DNA of 64,000 nucleotides from Nocardioides sp. GY 10127 (GTDB lineage: Bacteria; Actinomycetota; Actinomycetes; Propionibacteriales; Nocardioidaceae): the NCBI RefSeq assembly GCF_004919085.1, contig NZ_STGL01000002.1, positions 62,001 to 126,000 on the forward strand, written 5' to 3'. The notes beneath the pieces were generated by a model. The model worked only from the letters and a program-made list of their open reading frames with translations, was not told where the DNA came from and made no database searches. The position numbers and the translations under genes are program-made. Below are positions 22,158 to 30,369 of the stretch, piece by piece (position 1 is the stretch's first letter; each line of letters begins with the position of its first letter).

Positions 22158-23443
22158 ACGAGCTTCCCGTCCAGCACCGTGGCCCGGCCGCGCAGGAAGG
22201 TCGCCCGCACGGCGGCCCCGAACGTCCGACCGTGGTAGGGGTTGTTGCGCGAGAGCGACACCGAGTCGGCCCGGTCGACCGTGACGTCCGCCGAGGGGTC
22301 GACCAGCGTCAGGTTCGCGGGGGCCCCCACGACGAGGCCCTGGCCCTGCCCGTCGAGGCCGGCGATGGCGGCCGGCGTGGTGGACATGACCCGGGCGACG
22401 TCGGCCCACCCCATCAGGCCGGACTCCACCATCACCTGGGCGACGACCTGCACGGCCGTCTCGAGCCCGAGCATGCCGAAGGCCGCGTCGACGAAGGCGT
22501 GCTCCTTGTCGTGACGGGCGTGCGGGGCGTGGTCGGTGGCGACCGCGTCGATCGTGCCGTCGGCCAGGGCGCCGCGCAGCGCCTCGACGTCCTCCGCCGG
22601 GCGCAGCGGCGGGTTCACCTTGAAGGTCGGGTCGTAGCCGGCCAGCAGGTCGGTGGTGAGGAGCAGGTGGTGCGGGGTCACCTCGGCGGTCACGGCGATG
22701 CCCTGGGACTTCGCCCAGCGCACGACCTCGACCGAGCCCGCCGTCGACACGTGGGCGACGTGGACGCGGCTGCCGGTGTGGCGGGCCAGCATCACGTCGC
22801 GGGCGACGATGACGTCCTCGGCCACCCCCGGCCAGCCCGGCAGGCCGAGACGCCCGGAGAGCTCGCCCTCGTGGCAGCAGGAGGTCGAGCCGGCGAGGTC
22901 GGTGTCCTGGCTGTGCTGGCTGATGACGCCGCCGAACGCCTTGACGTACTCCAGCGCCCGGCGCATGACGCGCGCGTTGCCCACGCACCTGCCGTCGTCG
23001 GAGAAGACCCGGACGCGCGCCTTGCTCCGCGCCATGAGGCCGATCTCGGAGAGCTCCTCGCCCGCCAGGCCCTTGGTGACCGAGCCGACCGGGTGGACGT
23101 CGACGACCCCGGCCGCCTGCCCCAGGCTCCAGACGCGCTCGGCCGCCTCCGCGGTGTCGGTGACCGGGTTGGTGTTCGCCATCGCCAGGACGGCGGTGTA
23201 GCCGCCCACGGCCGCGGCGCGGGAGCCGGAGAGCACCGTCTCGGCGTCCTCGCGCCCGGGCTCGCGCAGGTGGGTGTGGAGGTCGACGAGCCCCGGCAGG
23301 GCGACGAGCCCGTCGGCGTCCACGACCTCGGCGCCGCTGGCGTCGAGGCCGGCGCCGATCTCGGCGATCGTGCCGTCCACGACGAGGACGTCGGCGGTGC
23401 GCTCCCCCTGGAGGGAGGCACCCGTGATGAGCAGGCGGCTCAC
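22154..23443 (-). CDS. pyrC: dihydroorotase
   Basis: Cyclises carbamoyl aspartate to dihydroorotate, 429 aa, class-I type. Metal ligands are visible as [10 protein letters not shown] (about 55-64), the Lys/His region with HVAHVS and TPHHLLL, and ATDHAPHA (about 305). GTG start overlaps the pyrB stop by 4 nt (GTGA). Confidence 0.97.
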   Translation of the reverse strand: MSRLLITGASLQGERTADVLVVDGTIAEIGAGLDASGAEVVDADGLVALPGLVDLHTHLREPGREDAETVLSGSRAAAVGGYTAVLAMANTNPVTDTAEAAERVWSLGQAAGVVDVHPVGSVTKGLAGEELSEIGLMARSKARVRVFSDDGRCVGNARVMRRALEYVKAFGGVISQHSQDTDLAGSTSCCHEGELSGRLGLPGWPGVAEDVIVARDVMLARHTGSRVHVAHVSTAGSVEVVRWAKSQGIAVTAEVTPHHLLLTTDLLAGYDPTFKVNPPLRPAEDVEALRGALADGTIDAVATDHAPHARHDKEHAFVDAAFGMLGLETAVQVVAQVMVESGLMGWADVARVMSTTPAAIAGLDGQGQGLVVGAPANLTLVDPSADVTVDRADSVSLSRNNPYHGRTFGAAVRATFLRGRATVLDGKLV

Positions 23444-24390
23444 TTCTCGCTCCCTTCGCCGGCGAGCAGGTGGTACAGGATCGACATGCGGACCGCGACG
23501 CCGGAGGAGACCTGGTCGAGCACGACGGAGGTGGCCGCGTCGGCGGCGTCGGCGGCGATCTCCAGGCCCCGGTTCATCGGGCCCGGGTGGAGGATCGGGA
23601 CGTCGTCGCGCAGCAGCGAGAGGCGGTCCCGGGTGAGGCCGTAGCCCACGGTGTACTCGCGGCCGGTGGGGAAGAACCCACCGCTCATCCGCTCCTTCTG
23701 GACGCGCAGCATCATCACCGCGTCGGCGGTGGGCAGCACCTCGTCGAGGTCGTAGGACGTCGCGAAGCCGGCCGAGGCGCTCCAGGCGCCCACGCCGGAG
23801 GGCATCAGCGTCGGCGGGGCGACCACGGTGACCCGGGCGCCCAGCATCGTCAGCAGCCCGACGTTGGAGCGGAAGACCCGGCTGTGCGTGAGGTCGCCGA
23901 CGATCACGACGTGCTTGCCCTCGAGGGGGCCCAGGCGGCGGGCGTCGAAGAACCGGGTGAGCGTGTAGGCGTCGAGCAGGGCCTGGCTCGGGTGCTCGTG
24001 GGTGCCGTCGCCCGCGTTGATGACGGCGGCGTCGACCCACTGGCTCACCTGCAGCGCCGCGCCGGAGGCGGAGTGGCGCATGACGAGCGCGTCGACCCCC
24101 ATGGCGCAGATGGTGAGGACGGTGTCGCGCAGCGACTCGCCCTTGGACGTCGAGGAGCCCTTGCCGGTGATGTTGATCGTGTCGGCCGAGAGCCACTTGC
24201 CGGCGATCTCGAAGCTCGACCGGGTGCGGGTGGAGTCCTCGAAGAAGAGGTTGATGACGGTGCGGCCGCGCAGCGCCGGGAGCTTCTTGACCTCGCGGTG
24301 CTGGACGTCGTGCATCTCCGCCGCGGTCGCGAACAGGGTCTCGACGTCGTCGAGGCTCAGGTCGGCCACGGAGAGCAGGTGCTTCCTCAT
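23440..24390 (-). CDS. pyrB: aspartate carbamoyltransferase catalytic chain
   Basis: Joins carbamoyl phosphate and aspartate, 316 aa. The carbamoyl-phosphate loop is [12 protein letters not shown] (about 50-61). [20 protein letters not shown] and HPGPMNRG are also present. No pyrI regulatory gene lies nearby, so control is more likely through PyrR. The ATG overlaps the pyrR stop (ATGA). Confidence 0.98.
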   Translation of the reverse strand: MRKHLLSVADLSLDDVETLFATAAEMHDVQHREVKKLPALRGRTVINLFFEDSTRTRSSFEIAGKWLSADTINITGKGSSTSKGESLRDTVLTICAMGVDALVMRHSASGAALQVSQWVDAAVINAGDGTHEHPSQALLDAYTLTRFFDARRLGPLEGKHVVIVGDLTHSRVFRSNVGLLTMLGARVTVVAPPTLMPSGVGAWSASAGFATSYDLDEVLPTADAVMMLRVQKERMSGGFFPTGREYTVGYGLTRDRLSLLRDDVPILHPGPMNRGLEIAADAADAATSVVLDQVSSGVAVRMSILYHLLAGEGSEK

Positions 24391-25028
24391 GCCTGGGTCC
24401 CTCCCTCGCCGGCGTCGCCGGCCGTCCCCACCCTGCTGGTGCCCTCCGCGATCCGGACCTCCTCGAAGCCGTCGGTCTCGGCGAGGCGGACCATGACGCG
24501 CTCGCTGCGCGCGCTGGGCAGGTTCTTGCCGACGTGGTCGGCTCGGATCGGCAGCTCACGGTGGCCGCGGTCGACGAGCACGGCCAGCCGGACGACGTCC
24601 GGGCGGCCGAGGTCGTTCATCGCGTCGAGGGCCGAGCGCACCGTGCGCCCCGAGTACAGGACGTCGTCCACGAGCACGACGGTCTTGCCGTCGATCCCGC
24701 CGGGCGGGATGTCCGTGTGCTGGGGGCCGCGCGCCGGGTGCTTGCGCAGGTCGTCGCGGTAGAACGTGACGTCGAGGGAGCCCACGGGCACCTCGACGCC
24801 CTCCACCGAGGCGATCCGGTCGGCGATCCGCTGCGCCAGCGGCACCCCGCGGCTCGGGACGCCGAGGAGGACGAGGTCGTGGGCGCCGCGGTTGCGCTCG
24901 AGGATCTCGTGACCGATGCGGGTCAGCGCCCGCGCGATCTCGTCGGCGTCGAAGACGACCCTGCCGGGCCTCTCCTCGGACGGGGGGACTGGCTGGTCGG
25001 GCTGCTGCTCAGCGCCATCGGGCACCAC
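24387..25028 (-). CDS. pyrR: PyrR, pyrimidine operon regulator/uracil phosphoribosyltransferase
   Basis: UMP-sensing RNA-binding regulator with uracil phosphoribosyltransferase activity, 213 aa. The PRPP motif [17 protein letters not shown] is at about 116-132, and [10 protein letters not shown] and DVTFYRDDL are typical of PyrR. The N-terminus (about 20 residues) and the Gly-rich C-terminal tail are extensions. Two GTG codons (25028, 25025) follow the AAGGAGG site. It is the first gene of pyrR-pyrB-pyrC-hrpB. Its own leader carries the same motif as carA, so it probably represses itself. Confidence 0.97.
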   Translation of the reverse strand: MVPDGAEQQPDQPVPPSEERPGRVVFDADEIARALTRIGHEILERNRGAHDLVLLGVPSRGVPLAQRIADRIASVEGVEVPVGSLDVTFYRDDLRKHPARGPQHTDIPPGGIDGKTVVLVDDVLYSGRTVRSALDAMNDLGRPDVVRLAVLVDRGHRELPIRADHVGKNLPSARSERVMVRLAETDGFEEVRIAEGTSRVGTAGDAGEGGTQA

Positions 25029-25093
25029 GCGGCGGACCTCCTTCTCCGCCTCACGGGACGGCTCGTTAAAGGATGTCGAACGAGCCGAGCCTA
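25029..25093 (-). promoter_or_regulatory. pyrR promoter -10 and PyrR-type regulatory leader
   Basis: -10 TAGGCT at 25093-25088 with start of transcription expected near 25081. The leader of about 50 nt has CATCCTTTAACGAG, CCGTCCCGTGAGGCGG, then AGAAGGAGG. The block 25073-25037 can fold so that UCCUU pairs with AAGGA of the ribosome site, with GUCCCGUGAGGC as the PyrR-binding upper loop. The alignment with the carA leader is almost gap-free over about 60 nt, far above the chance similarity of the flanks. Confidence 0.78.
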
Positions 25094-25107
25094 GCAGCGG
25101 GACGGTC

Positions 25108-25614
25108 TCAGCCGACCATCGCGCAGGCGCCCCCGCGCAGCCGCTGGAGCAGCCCGAACCCGGCGGCCGCGACAGCGAGCAGCCCGATGGTGGGCTCGGC
25201 GGGCGAGGCCAGGACGAAGCCCGCGAGGAGCACCCACGCCCCCGCCAGCGAGGCGCACGGGGTCGAGGCCGCCGAGGCCCGCGGGTCCGGCACGTAGGTG
25301 GCCAGCGCGAGGCCGCCGAGCAGGGCCGCCACGCCCACGAGGGCCTGGTGGCCCGGCGTCGCCGGACCCTGCACGGCGGCGAGGAAGAGGACGAGCAGGA
25401 CCGGCACGGCCACGGCGGCGGACAGCAGGCGACGGGGCGTCACCAGGCCACGCCAGTGGGAGCCCGTGGCCATGGCCGAACCGACGGCGACACCCGAGAG
25501 GCTCACCCCGGGCACGGGCGCGAACAGGTCGTCACTGACGCGGGCGGCCGGCGAGGGGGCGGAGTCGCGGGCCTCGAAGGTGCGGGGGTCGGTCACTCCT
25601 CCAGGGTGCCACAT
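25108..25614 (-). CDS. four-helix membrane protein, tandem paralogue A
   Basis: Up to 168 aa; the true start may be GTG at 25596 ([11 protein letters not shown]). After a soluble N-terminus of about 55 residues come four hydrophobic segments ([59 protein letters not shown]). It matches the next gene over its whole membrane part ([36 protein letters not shown]). Only 4 nt separate the two genes. No known family recognised. Confidence 0.7.
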   Translation of the reverse strand: MWHPGGVTDPRTFEARDSAPSPAARVSDDLFAPVPGVSLSGVAVGSAMATGSHWRGLVTPRRLLSAAVAVPVLLVLFLAAVQGPATPGHQALVGVAALLGGLALATYVPDPRASAASTPCASLAGAWVLLAGFVLASPAEPTIGLLAVAAAGFGLLQRLRGGACAMVG

Positions 25615-25618
25615 CCCC

Positions 25619-26089
25619 CTAGGGGGTCACGATCGCCGGCGGCCGGTGCGGCTCGTAGCCGCCGCTCAGTCGCAGGACGAGCCCGAGCAGGAGCGCCAGG
25701 AGCGCGAAGAGGCCCACGACGGGGGCCGGCGGCACCGAGAGCGCGACGAGCCCCACGACCGCCCACAACCCTCCGGTCCAGGTCCACGAGGTCTCGACCA
25801 CCCGATGGCGCACGTCCGGCAGGTAGGAGGCCACCGTCAGGGCGGTGAGCACCGCCACGACGGCCACCAGCACGTGGAAGGCCCCGGGCACCCGGCCGTC
25901 GAGGTGGGAGCGGACGACCAGGAACACCCCGGGCGCCAGCAGCGCCGCCGCCGCGAGGCGTCGCGGGCTCGTGAAGACCCGCCAGCTGGCGTCGGGCGCG
26001 CGCAGGGACTGCAGCGCGGACCCGCGCGTCAGGACCCCCCGGTACGACACAGGCTCAGACTGGCAGGAGGTTGCCCAGTTCACCAGCAC
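25619..26089 (-). CDS. four-helix membrane protein, tandem paralogue B
   Basis: Up to 156 aa from GTG 26089; the start is uncertain because a second GTG (VSYRGVL) is possible. Four predicted membrane segments have the same spacing as the downstream paralogue: AAAALLAPGVFLVV, VLVAVVAVLTALTVASY, GLWAVVGLVALSV, VVGLFALLALLLGLVL. It ends with a short Pro-rich tail (YEPHRPPAIVTP). Function unknown. Confidence 0.7.
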   Translation of the reverse strand: MLVNWATSCQSEPVSYRGVLTRGSALQSLRAPDASWRVFTSPRRLAAAALLAPGVFLVVRSHLDGRVPGAFHVLVAVVAVLTALTVASYLPDVRHRVVETSWTWTGGLWAVVGLVALSVPPAPVVGLFALLALLLGLVLRLSGGYEPHRPPAIVTP

Positions 26090-26201
26090 CCGTAGGGTAA
26101 AAAGTCCCGGGACCTTGGTCCCTCCCCCGTGACGCCACCGCTCCGCGGGCGCTCGATCCGCTTGTCGAGCGGGCCGGCCGGGAGCCGTGGGGGAAGCCCC
26201 C

Positions 26202-26207
26202 TAGGCT
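26202..26207 (+). promoter_or_regulatory. -10 element (TAGGCT) of the PPOX gene, leaderless arrangement
   Basis: TAGGCT followed by 7 nt (CGGCACC) and the ATG, with no Shine-Dalgarno. This spacing puts the +1 on the start codon. Confidence 0.6.
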
Positions 26208-26214
26208 CGGCACC

Positions 26215-26625
26215 ATGGCATCCCTCCCGCTCCCCGACGACGTCCGCGCCCTCCTCGCCGAGCCCAACCCGGCCGTGGTGGCCACCCTGCGCCGCAGCGG
26301 CGCGCCGATCACCGTCGCGACCTGGTACCTGCTCGAGGACGACGGCCGGGTCCTGCTCAACATGGACGACTCCCGCGTGCGCCTGGGGCACATGCGGCGC
26401 GACCCCCGGGTCAGCCTCACGGTGACCAAGGCCGACGACTGGTACACCCACGTCTCCCTCTCCGGCGAGATCGAGGAGATCGCCCCGGACGAGGGCCTGG
26501 ACGGGATCAACCGCCTCTCGCGGCACTACACCGGCCAGGACTACCCCGACCAGGTCAGCCCGCGCACCAACGCCTGGATGCGGGTGGCGAGCTGGCACGG
26601 CTGGGGTGCCACGAGGAGCGAGTGA
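26215..26625 (+). CDS. pyridoxamine 5'-phosphate oxidase-family (PPOX, F420/FMN-type) protein
   Basis: 136-aa split-barrel flavoprotein. The opening (LLAEPNPAVVATLRRSGAPITVATWYL) and the segment HMRRDPRVSLTV are typical of the small F420- or FMN-binding PPOX subfamily in actinobacteria. The substrate is unknown. The family includes F420H2-dependent reductases and heme/biliverdin-type enzymes. It converges with the quinone oxidoreductase, leaving only 9 nt between the stops. Confidence 0.88.
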   Translation: MASLPLPDDVRALLAEPNPAVVATLRRSGAPITVATWYLLEDDGRVLLNMDDSRVRLGHMRRDPRVSLTVTKADDWYTHVSLSGEIEEIAPDEGLDGINRLSRHYTGQDYPDQVSPRTNAWMRVASWHGWGATRSE

Positions 26626-26634
26626 GCGGGAGGC

Positions 26635-27654
26635 TCACTCCTCCCCGACGGTGAGGAGCACCTTGCCCACGGCGCCGGCCTCGACGGCGTCGTGGGCGGC
26701 CGCGGTCTCCTCCAGCGCGTAGTGGTGCAGCGGGACGCCGGCGTCCCGACCCACCCGGAGCGCACCGGCGTCCACGGCACGGACGACGTCGGCGGCCGCG
26801 ACCTCGAGCAGGTCGGCGCCCACGAAGTAGAGCATCGCGCCCTGGAGCCGGACGTTCTTCATCATGGCGTCGCGCACCGGCATCACCGCCTCGTCGCCCG
26901 GCAGCGCCCCGTAGAACGCGATCGTGCCGCGGTTGCGCAGGACGGCGAGGTCGTCGGCGAGGTTCTGGGCCAGGGCGACCTCGACGACGAGGTCGACCCC
27001 CTCCGGGCAGATCTCGGCGAGGGCGTCCGGCACGGACCCCGCCCGGTAGTTCACGGTCTGGTGGGCGCCGGCCGCCACCGCGAGGGCGGCCTTCTTCTCC
27101 GAGGAGACGGTCGCGACCACCTGCGCGCCGGCCCAGCGCGCGAGCTGGATCGCGGCGTTGCCGACCGCGCCGGCACCGCCCTGGACGAGCACCGTCATGC
27201 CGCTCATCGACCCGGGCGCCACGCGCGAGACGTCCTCGCCGCTCGTCAGGGCGCGGTGCGCCGTCATCGCCGGCACGCCCAGGCTCGCGCCGAGGTCGTA
27301 GGAGGCGCCCACCGGCAACGGGACGACGTGCGAGGCGGGCAGCACGGTGTGCTCGAGCGCGGTCCCGTAGGCGCGGCCCTGGGCCTGGGCCAGGTAGGTC
27401 CACACCCGCTCGCCGACCCGCAGGCCCTCGACGCCCTCGCCCACCGCGTCCACGAGCCCCGCGGCGTCCTGCCCGGGGCTGACCTCGGCGAAGTCCCCGT
27501 TCATCCCGCTCGCACGGAACTTCCAGTCGGTGGGGTTCACCCCGGCCCGCAGCACCCGCACGCGCACCTCGCCGGGGCCCGGCTCGGGCAGGGGGCGCTC
27601 GACGAGGGAGAGGACGGAGGACGGACCGGTCTCGGAGTAGACGACTGCACGCAT
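26635..27654 (-). CDS. NADPH:quinone reductase-like zinc-independent MDR oxidoreductase
   Basis: 339 aa from the ATG at 27654 (MRAVVYSETGPS). The N-terminal GroES-like domain has GVNPTDWK and GQDAAGLVDAVGEGV. The Rossmann part has VLVQGGAGAVGNAAIQLARW (about 148-167) for NADPH. Zinc ligands are absent, as in quinone reductases (zeta-crystallin type). It probably reduces quinones or other alpha,beta-unsaturated carbonyls. It diverges from a small membrane protein gene; the 90 nt between them should hold both promoters. Confidence 0.88.
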   Translation of the reverse strand: MRAVVYSETGPSSVLSLVERPLPEPGPGEVRVRVLRAGVNPTDWKFRASGMNGDFAEVSPGQDAAGLVDAVGEGVEGLRVGERVWTYLAQAQGRAYGTALEHTVLPASHVVPLPVGASYDLGASLGVPAMTAHRALTSGEDVSRVAPGSMSGMTVLVQGGAGAVGNAAIQLARWAGAQVVATVSSEKKAALAVAAGAHQTVNYRAGSVPDALAEICPEGVDLVVEVALAQNLADDLAVLRNRGTIAFYGALPGDEAVMPVRDAMMKNVRLQGAMLYFVGADLLEVAAADVVRAVDAGALRVGRDAGVPLHHYALEETAAAHDAVEAGAVGKVLLTVGEE

Positions 27655-27744
27655 ACCGGGTGCAGCGTCCCGCGGTGCCGTCGGTGTTCCCACCGCGAGG
27701 GTGAGCGCCTCAGACGCGCCACCCGCCCTGCCGATGTCAGGGTC

Positions 27745-27981
27745 ATGTCACCGATGAAGTCGCCCCACACCGCGATGGCCGGCCTCACCGTGTGCCTGAT
27801 CATGCTGGCGGTGGTCACCTCGTCGCCGGTCACGCTCGGGCTGGCGGTCACGTCGGGCTTCTTCTTCCTCTCCCTGCTGGGCCGGCACCGGCGGGAGTCG
27901 AAGGAGGCGGCGCGCCTCGAGGCGGCGGAGTCGGCGCGGGAGGCCGAGGAGGCCGCACGCCGCCGCTCGCTGCGGTTCTGA
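27745..27981 (+). CDS. small membrane protein
   Basis: 78 aa starting MSPMKSPHTAMAG with AGGG just upstream. One long or two short hydrophobic segments (AGLTVCLIMLAVV, LGLAVTSGFFFLSLLG) are followed by a charged helical tail rich in Arg, Glu and Ala that could form a coiled coil. No family recognised. It is convergent with the next gene, 11 nt apart. Confidence 0.6.
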   Translation: MSPMKSPHTAMAGLTVCLIMLAVVTSSPVTLGLAVTSGFFFLSLLGRHRRESKEAARLEAAESAREAEEAARRRSLRF

Positions 27982-27992
27982 GGAGGGCCGCC

Positions 27993-29459
27993 TCAGACGC
28001 CCTGCTCGGCGAGCTTGTCGAGGGCCACGCCGATCGTCCCGTGGAAGGTCGGGTAGGCCAGGTGCATGCGGCGCAGGGTGCGCACCGGCACCCGGGCGTG
28101 CACGGCCGTCGAGAGCAGGCCGATCACCTCGCCGCCGTACGGGGCGACGGTGGTGGCCCCGACGAGCACGCCCGCACGCCGGTCGGCCACGACCTTCACC
28201 AGACCGCGGGCGCCGTGCATCCAGCCGCGGGGGGCCCGCCCGACGTCCGCCAGCCCGACGGCCACGTCGAGGCCGTGCTCCCGGGCCTGCGCCTCGGTCA
28301 GCCCGACGGCGCCGACCTCGGGGTCGGTGAACGTCACGCGGGCCACGGCCCGGTAGTCGGCCCACGCCTCGGGCCCGGTCTCCTCGCGGTCCGTCCCGGT
28401 GTCGAGCAGGTCCCGGGCGACCACGTCGGCCTGGTAGAGGGCCACGGAGGTGAAGGCGCCCTTGCCCGTGACGTCCCCGATCGCCCAGAGCCGCTCCCCC
28501 GCACGGCACCGCTCGTCGGTGTCCACCACGTCCGCGTCGGGGTCCAGCCCGACGGTCGCCAGGCCGATGCGACGCAGGCGCGGCGCCCTGCCTGTCGCGA
28601 CGAGAAGTCGCTCGACCTCCAGGTCCTCGGCGCCCGCGGGCCCCTCGAGGGTCAGGTCGAAGCGTCCGTGCGCGTGGGCGACCCGGGCGAGGGTCGTCGA
28701 CGTGCGGACGTCCACCCCCTCCTCGCGCAGGACGTCGGTCACCAGCGCCGCGGCCTCCGGCTCCTCGGGACCCAGCAGCCGCTCGCCGTCCTCCACGAGG
28801 GTGACGCGGGTGCCGAACCGGGCCAGGGCCTGCGCCAGCTCGGTGCCGATCGGACCGCCGCCCAGCACGGCCAGCGAGCGGGGCGCCTCGGTGAGCGCGG
28901 CCGCCTCGCGGTTCGTCCAGAACGGGGTGCCGGCCAGGCCCTCGACGGGTGGCACGGCGGGGTCGGTGCCGGTGTCGAGCACGACGCCGCGACGAGCCAC
29001 CAGCAGCACGGTGCCGGCCTCGGTCGCGACCTGGACCCGGCCCGGGCCGTCCAGCCTGCCGTGGCCGCGCACGAGCAGGGCCCCGGCCTCGACCAGGGGA
29101 CCGGCGTGGGCCTCGTCGTCCCAGTCGTGGTTGGCCTCCCGGATGCGGGCAGCGGCCGGAGCCAGGGAGGGCTCGAGGCGGACCGAGCCCGCCAGGCCCT
29201 CGACCCGGCGGGCCTCCGCGAGGACGTCCGCGGAACGGATGAGCAGCTTGGAGGGGGTGCAGCCGTGGAACGGGCACTCCCCACCCACCAGGCCGGACTC
29301 GACGACGGCCACCTCCAGGCCGCCCTCGCGCAGCCGGTGCGCGAGGCGCTCCCCGCCGCTGCCGACGCCGAGCACCACGACATCCACCTCGTGGCTGTCC
29401 GGGGTGTGCGGGTCGTCCTGCACGTGGGGGCGCGGGCCTGAGGTCGGGGCCGTCGTCAC
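27993..29459 (-). CDS. FAD-dependent pyridine nucleotide-disulfide oxidoreductase (paralogue 1)
   Basis: 488 aa. GTG start overlaps the DUF1206 stop (GTGA). FAD-binding VLGVGSGGERLA is at about 29-40, the redox pair is in GGECPFHGCTPSKLL (C-x4-C), the NAD(P) motif VLGGGPIGTELAQ lies near 200, and the second FAD motif is AIGDVTGKG. The usual C-terminal HPTxxE catalytic dyad is replaced by AYPTFHGT. This places it in the actinobacterial group of lipoamide/mercuric-reductase-like enzymes with unknown substrate. A close relative lies at 45401-46849, on the other side of the glycan locus. Confidence 0.9.
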   Translation of the reverse strand: MTTAPTSGPRPHVQDDPHTPDSHEVDVVVLGVGSGGERLAHRLREGGLEVAVVESGLVGGECPFHGCTPSKLLIRSADVLAEARRVEGLAGSVRLEPSLAPAAARIREANHDWDDEAHAGPLVEAGALLVRGHGRLDGPGRVQVATEAGTVLLVARRGVVLDTGTDPAVPPVEGLAGTPFWTNREAAALTEAPRSLAVLGGGPIGTELAQALARFGTRVTLVEDGERLLGPEEPEAAALVTDVLREEGVDVRTSTTLARVAHAHGRFDLTLEGPAGAEDLEVERLLVATGRAPRLRRIGLATVGLDPDADVVDTDERCRAGERLWAIGDVTGKGAFTSVALYQADVVARDLLDTGTDREETGPEAWADYRAVARVTFTDPEVGAVGLTEAQAREHGLDVAVGLADVGRAPRGWMHGARGLVKVVADRRAGVLVGATTVAPYGGEVIGLLSTAVHARVPVRTLRRMHLAYPTFHGTIGVALDKLAEQGV

Positions 29460-30301
29460 TGCGAGAGGTGCTTGGCGCGGGCCAGGCAGAACACGCCGTA
29501 GCAGGCGATGCCGACGGCGACCGCCCCCAGGAGCCACGGACCGGCCGGGGCGTCGCGCAGGGTCAGCAGCGCGTGGTCGAGACCGCCGGACTTCTTGGCG
29601 GAGTGCGTGGCGGCGGCCCAGACGAAGAGACCGCCGACGACCGCGAAGGCGATCCCGCGAGCCGTGTAGCCGATCTTGCCGAGCAGGAGGAACGCGCGCC
29701 CGGAGCTGCCGCTGCTGCCCTCGGCGTCCAGCTCCTTGCGGAACCGCTCCGTGTACGCCTTGACGACGTAGTAGATGCCGAGCCCGACGATGAAGAGGCC
29801 CACGGCGCCGACGAGCAGCTGGCCGGCGGGAGCGGACATGAGGGTGGCCGTCCAGCTGGAGGTGCTGGAGCCGCCTCCGGACTTCTGGCCGGACCCGCTC
29901 GAGTCGGCCACCGCCACCTGGATCGCGCTCACCGCGATGGCGGCGTAGACGACGGCGCGGGCCGCCGACTTCGCCCGGTGCGCGAGCCGCTCCTTGCCGT
30001 CCTCGTCCGCGTAGCCCCAGATCGCGGTGCCGGCCTGCCACACGACGAGCAGGATCAGCCCGACCGCCACCGCCCAGACGAGGGCCGCGCCCAGCGGCTG
30101 CTCGGCGAGCTGGTGCAGCGCGCCGGTGCTGGAGGCGGTCGACCCGCCGCCGTCGCCGAGCGCCAGCTGGAGCGCCAGCCACCCGACCAGCACGTAGACG
30201 ACGCCGTAGGCGGCCATCCCGACGCGCCCGGCGGTGTGCAGGGCCCCGTCCGAGGGCTTGAGGTCGCGGGCCGAGGGCACCGAGTCGGTGAGCGAGGTCA
30301 T
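29456..30301 (-). CDS. DUF1206 membrane protein
   Basis: 281 aa with six membrane segments arranged as three repeats of two helices, each repeat beginning with a Gly-rich pattern (RVGMAAYGVVYVLVGWLAL, RAVVYAAIAVSAIQ, KIGYTARGIAFAVVGGLFV). This is the DUF1206 family, found mainly in actinobacteria; function unknown. It is cotranscribed with the disulfide oxidoreductase. ATG start at 30301. Confidence 0.92.
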   Translation of the reverse strand: MTSLTDSVPSARDLKPSDGALHTAGRVGMAAYGVVYVLVGWLALQLALGDGGGSTASSTGALHQLAEQPLGAALVWAVAVGLILLVVWQAGTAIWGYADEDGKERLAHRAKSAARAVVYAAIAVSAIQVAVADSSGSGQKSGGGSSTSSWTATLMSAPAGQLLVGAVGLFIVGLGIYYVVKAYTERFRKELDAEGSSGSSGRAFLLLGKIGYTARGIAFAVVGGLFVWAAATHSAKKSGGLDHALLTLRDAPAGPWLLGAVAVGIACYGVFCLARAKHLSQ

Positions 30302-30329
30302 GCTGACGGGGTACCCGGGTGGGCTCGGC

Positions 30330-30357
30330 GGCCTCTCACCCACCCGGGTGAGAGGCC
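30330..30357 (-). terminator. hairpin terminator at the end of the glycan locus
   Basis: Perfect 12-bp stem GGCCTCTCACCC/GGGTGAGAGGCC with a 4-nt loop; outer CTCGG/CCGAG can extend it. It lies 12 nt after the stop of the last glycosidase gene and just upstream of DUF1206, so DUF1206 must have its own promoter or depend on read-through. Confidence 0.75.
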
Positions 30358-30369
30358 CCCCGAGAGCCG

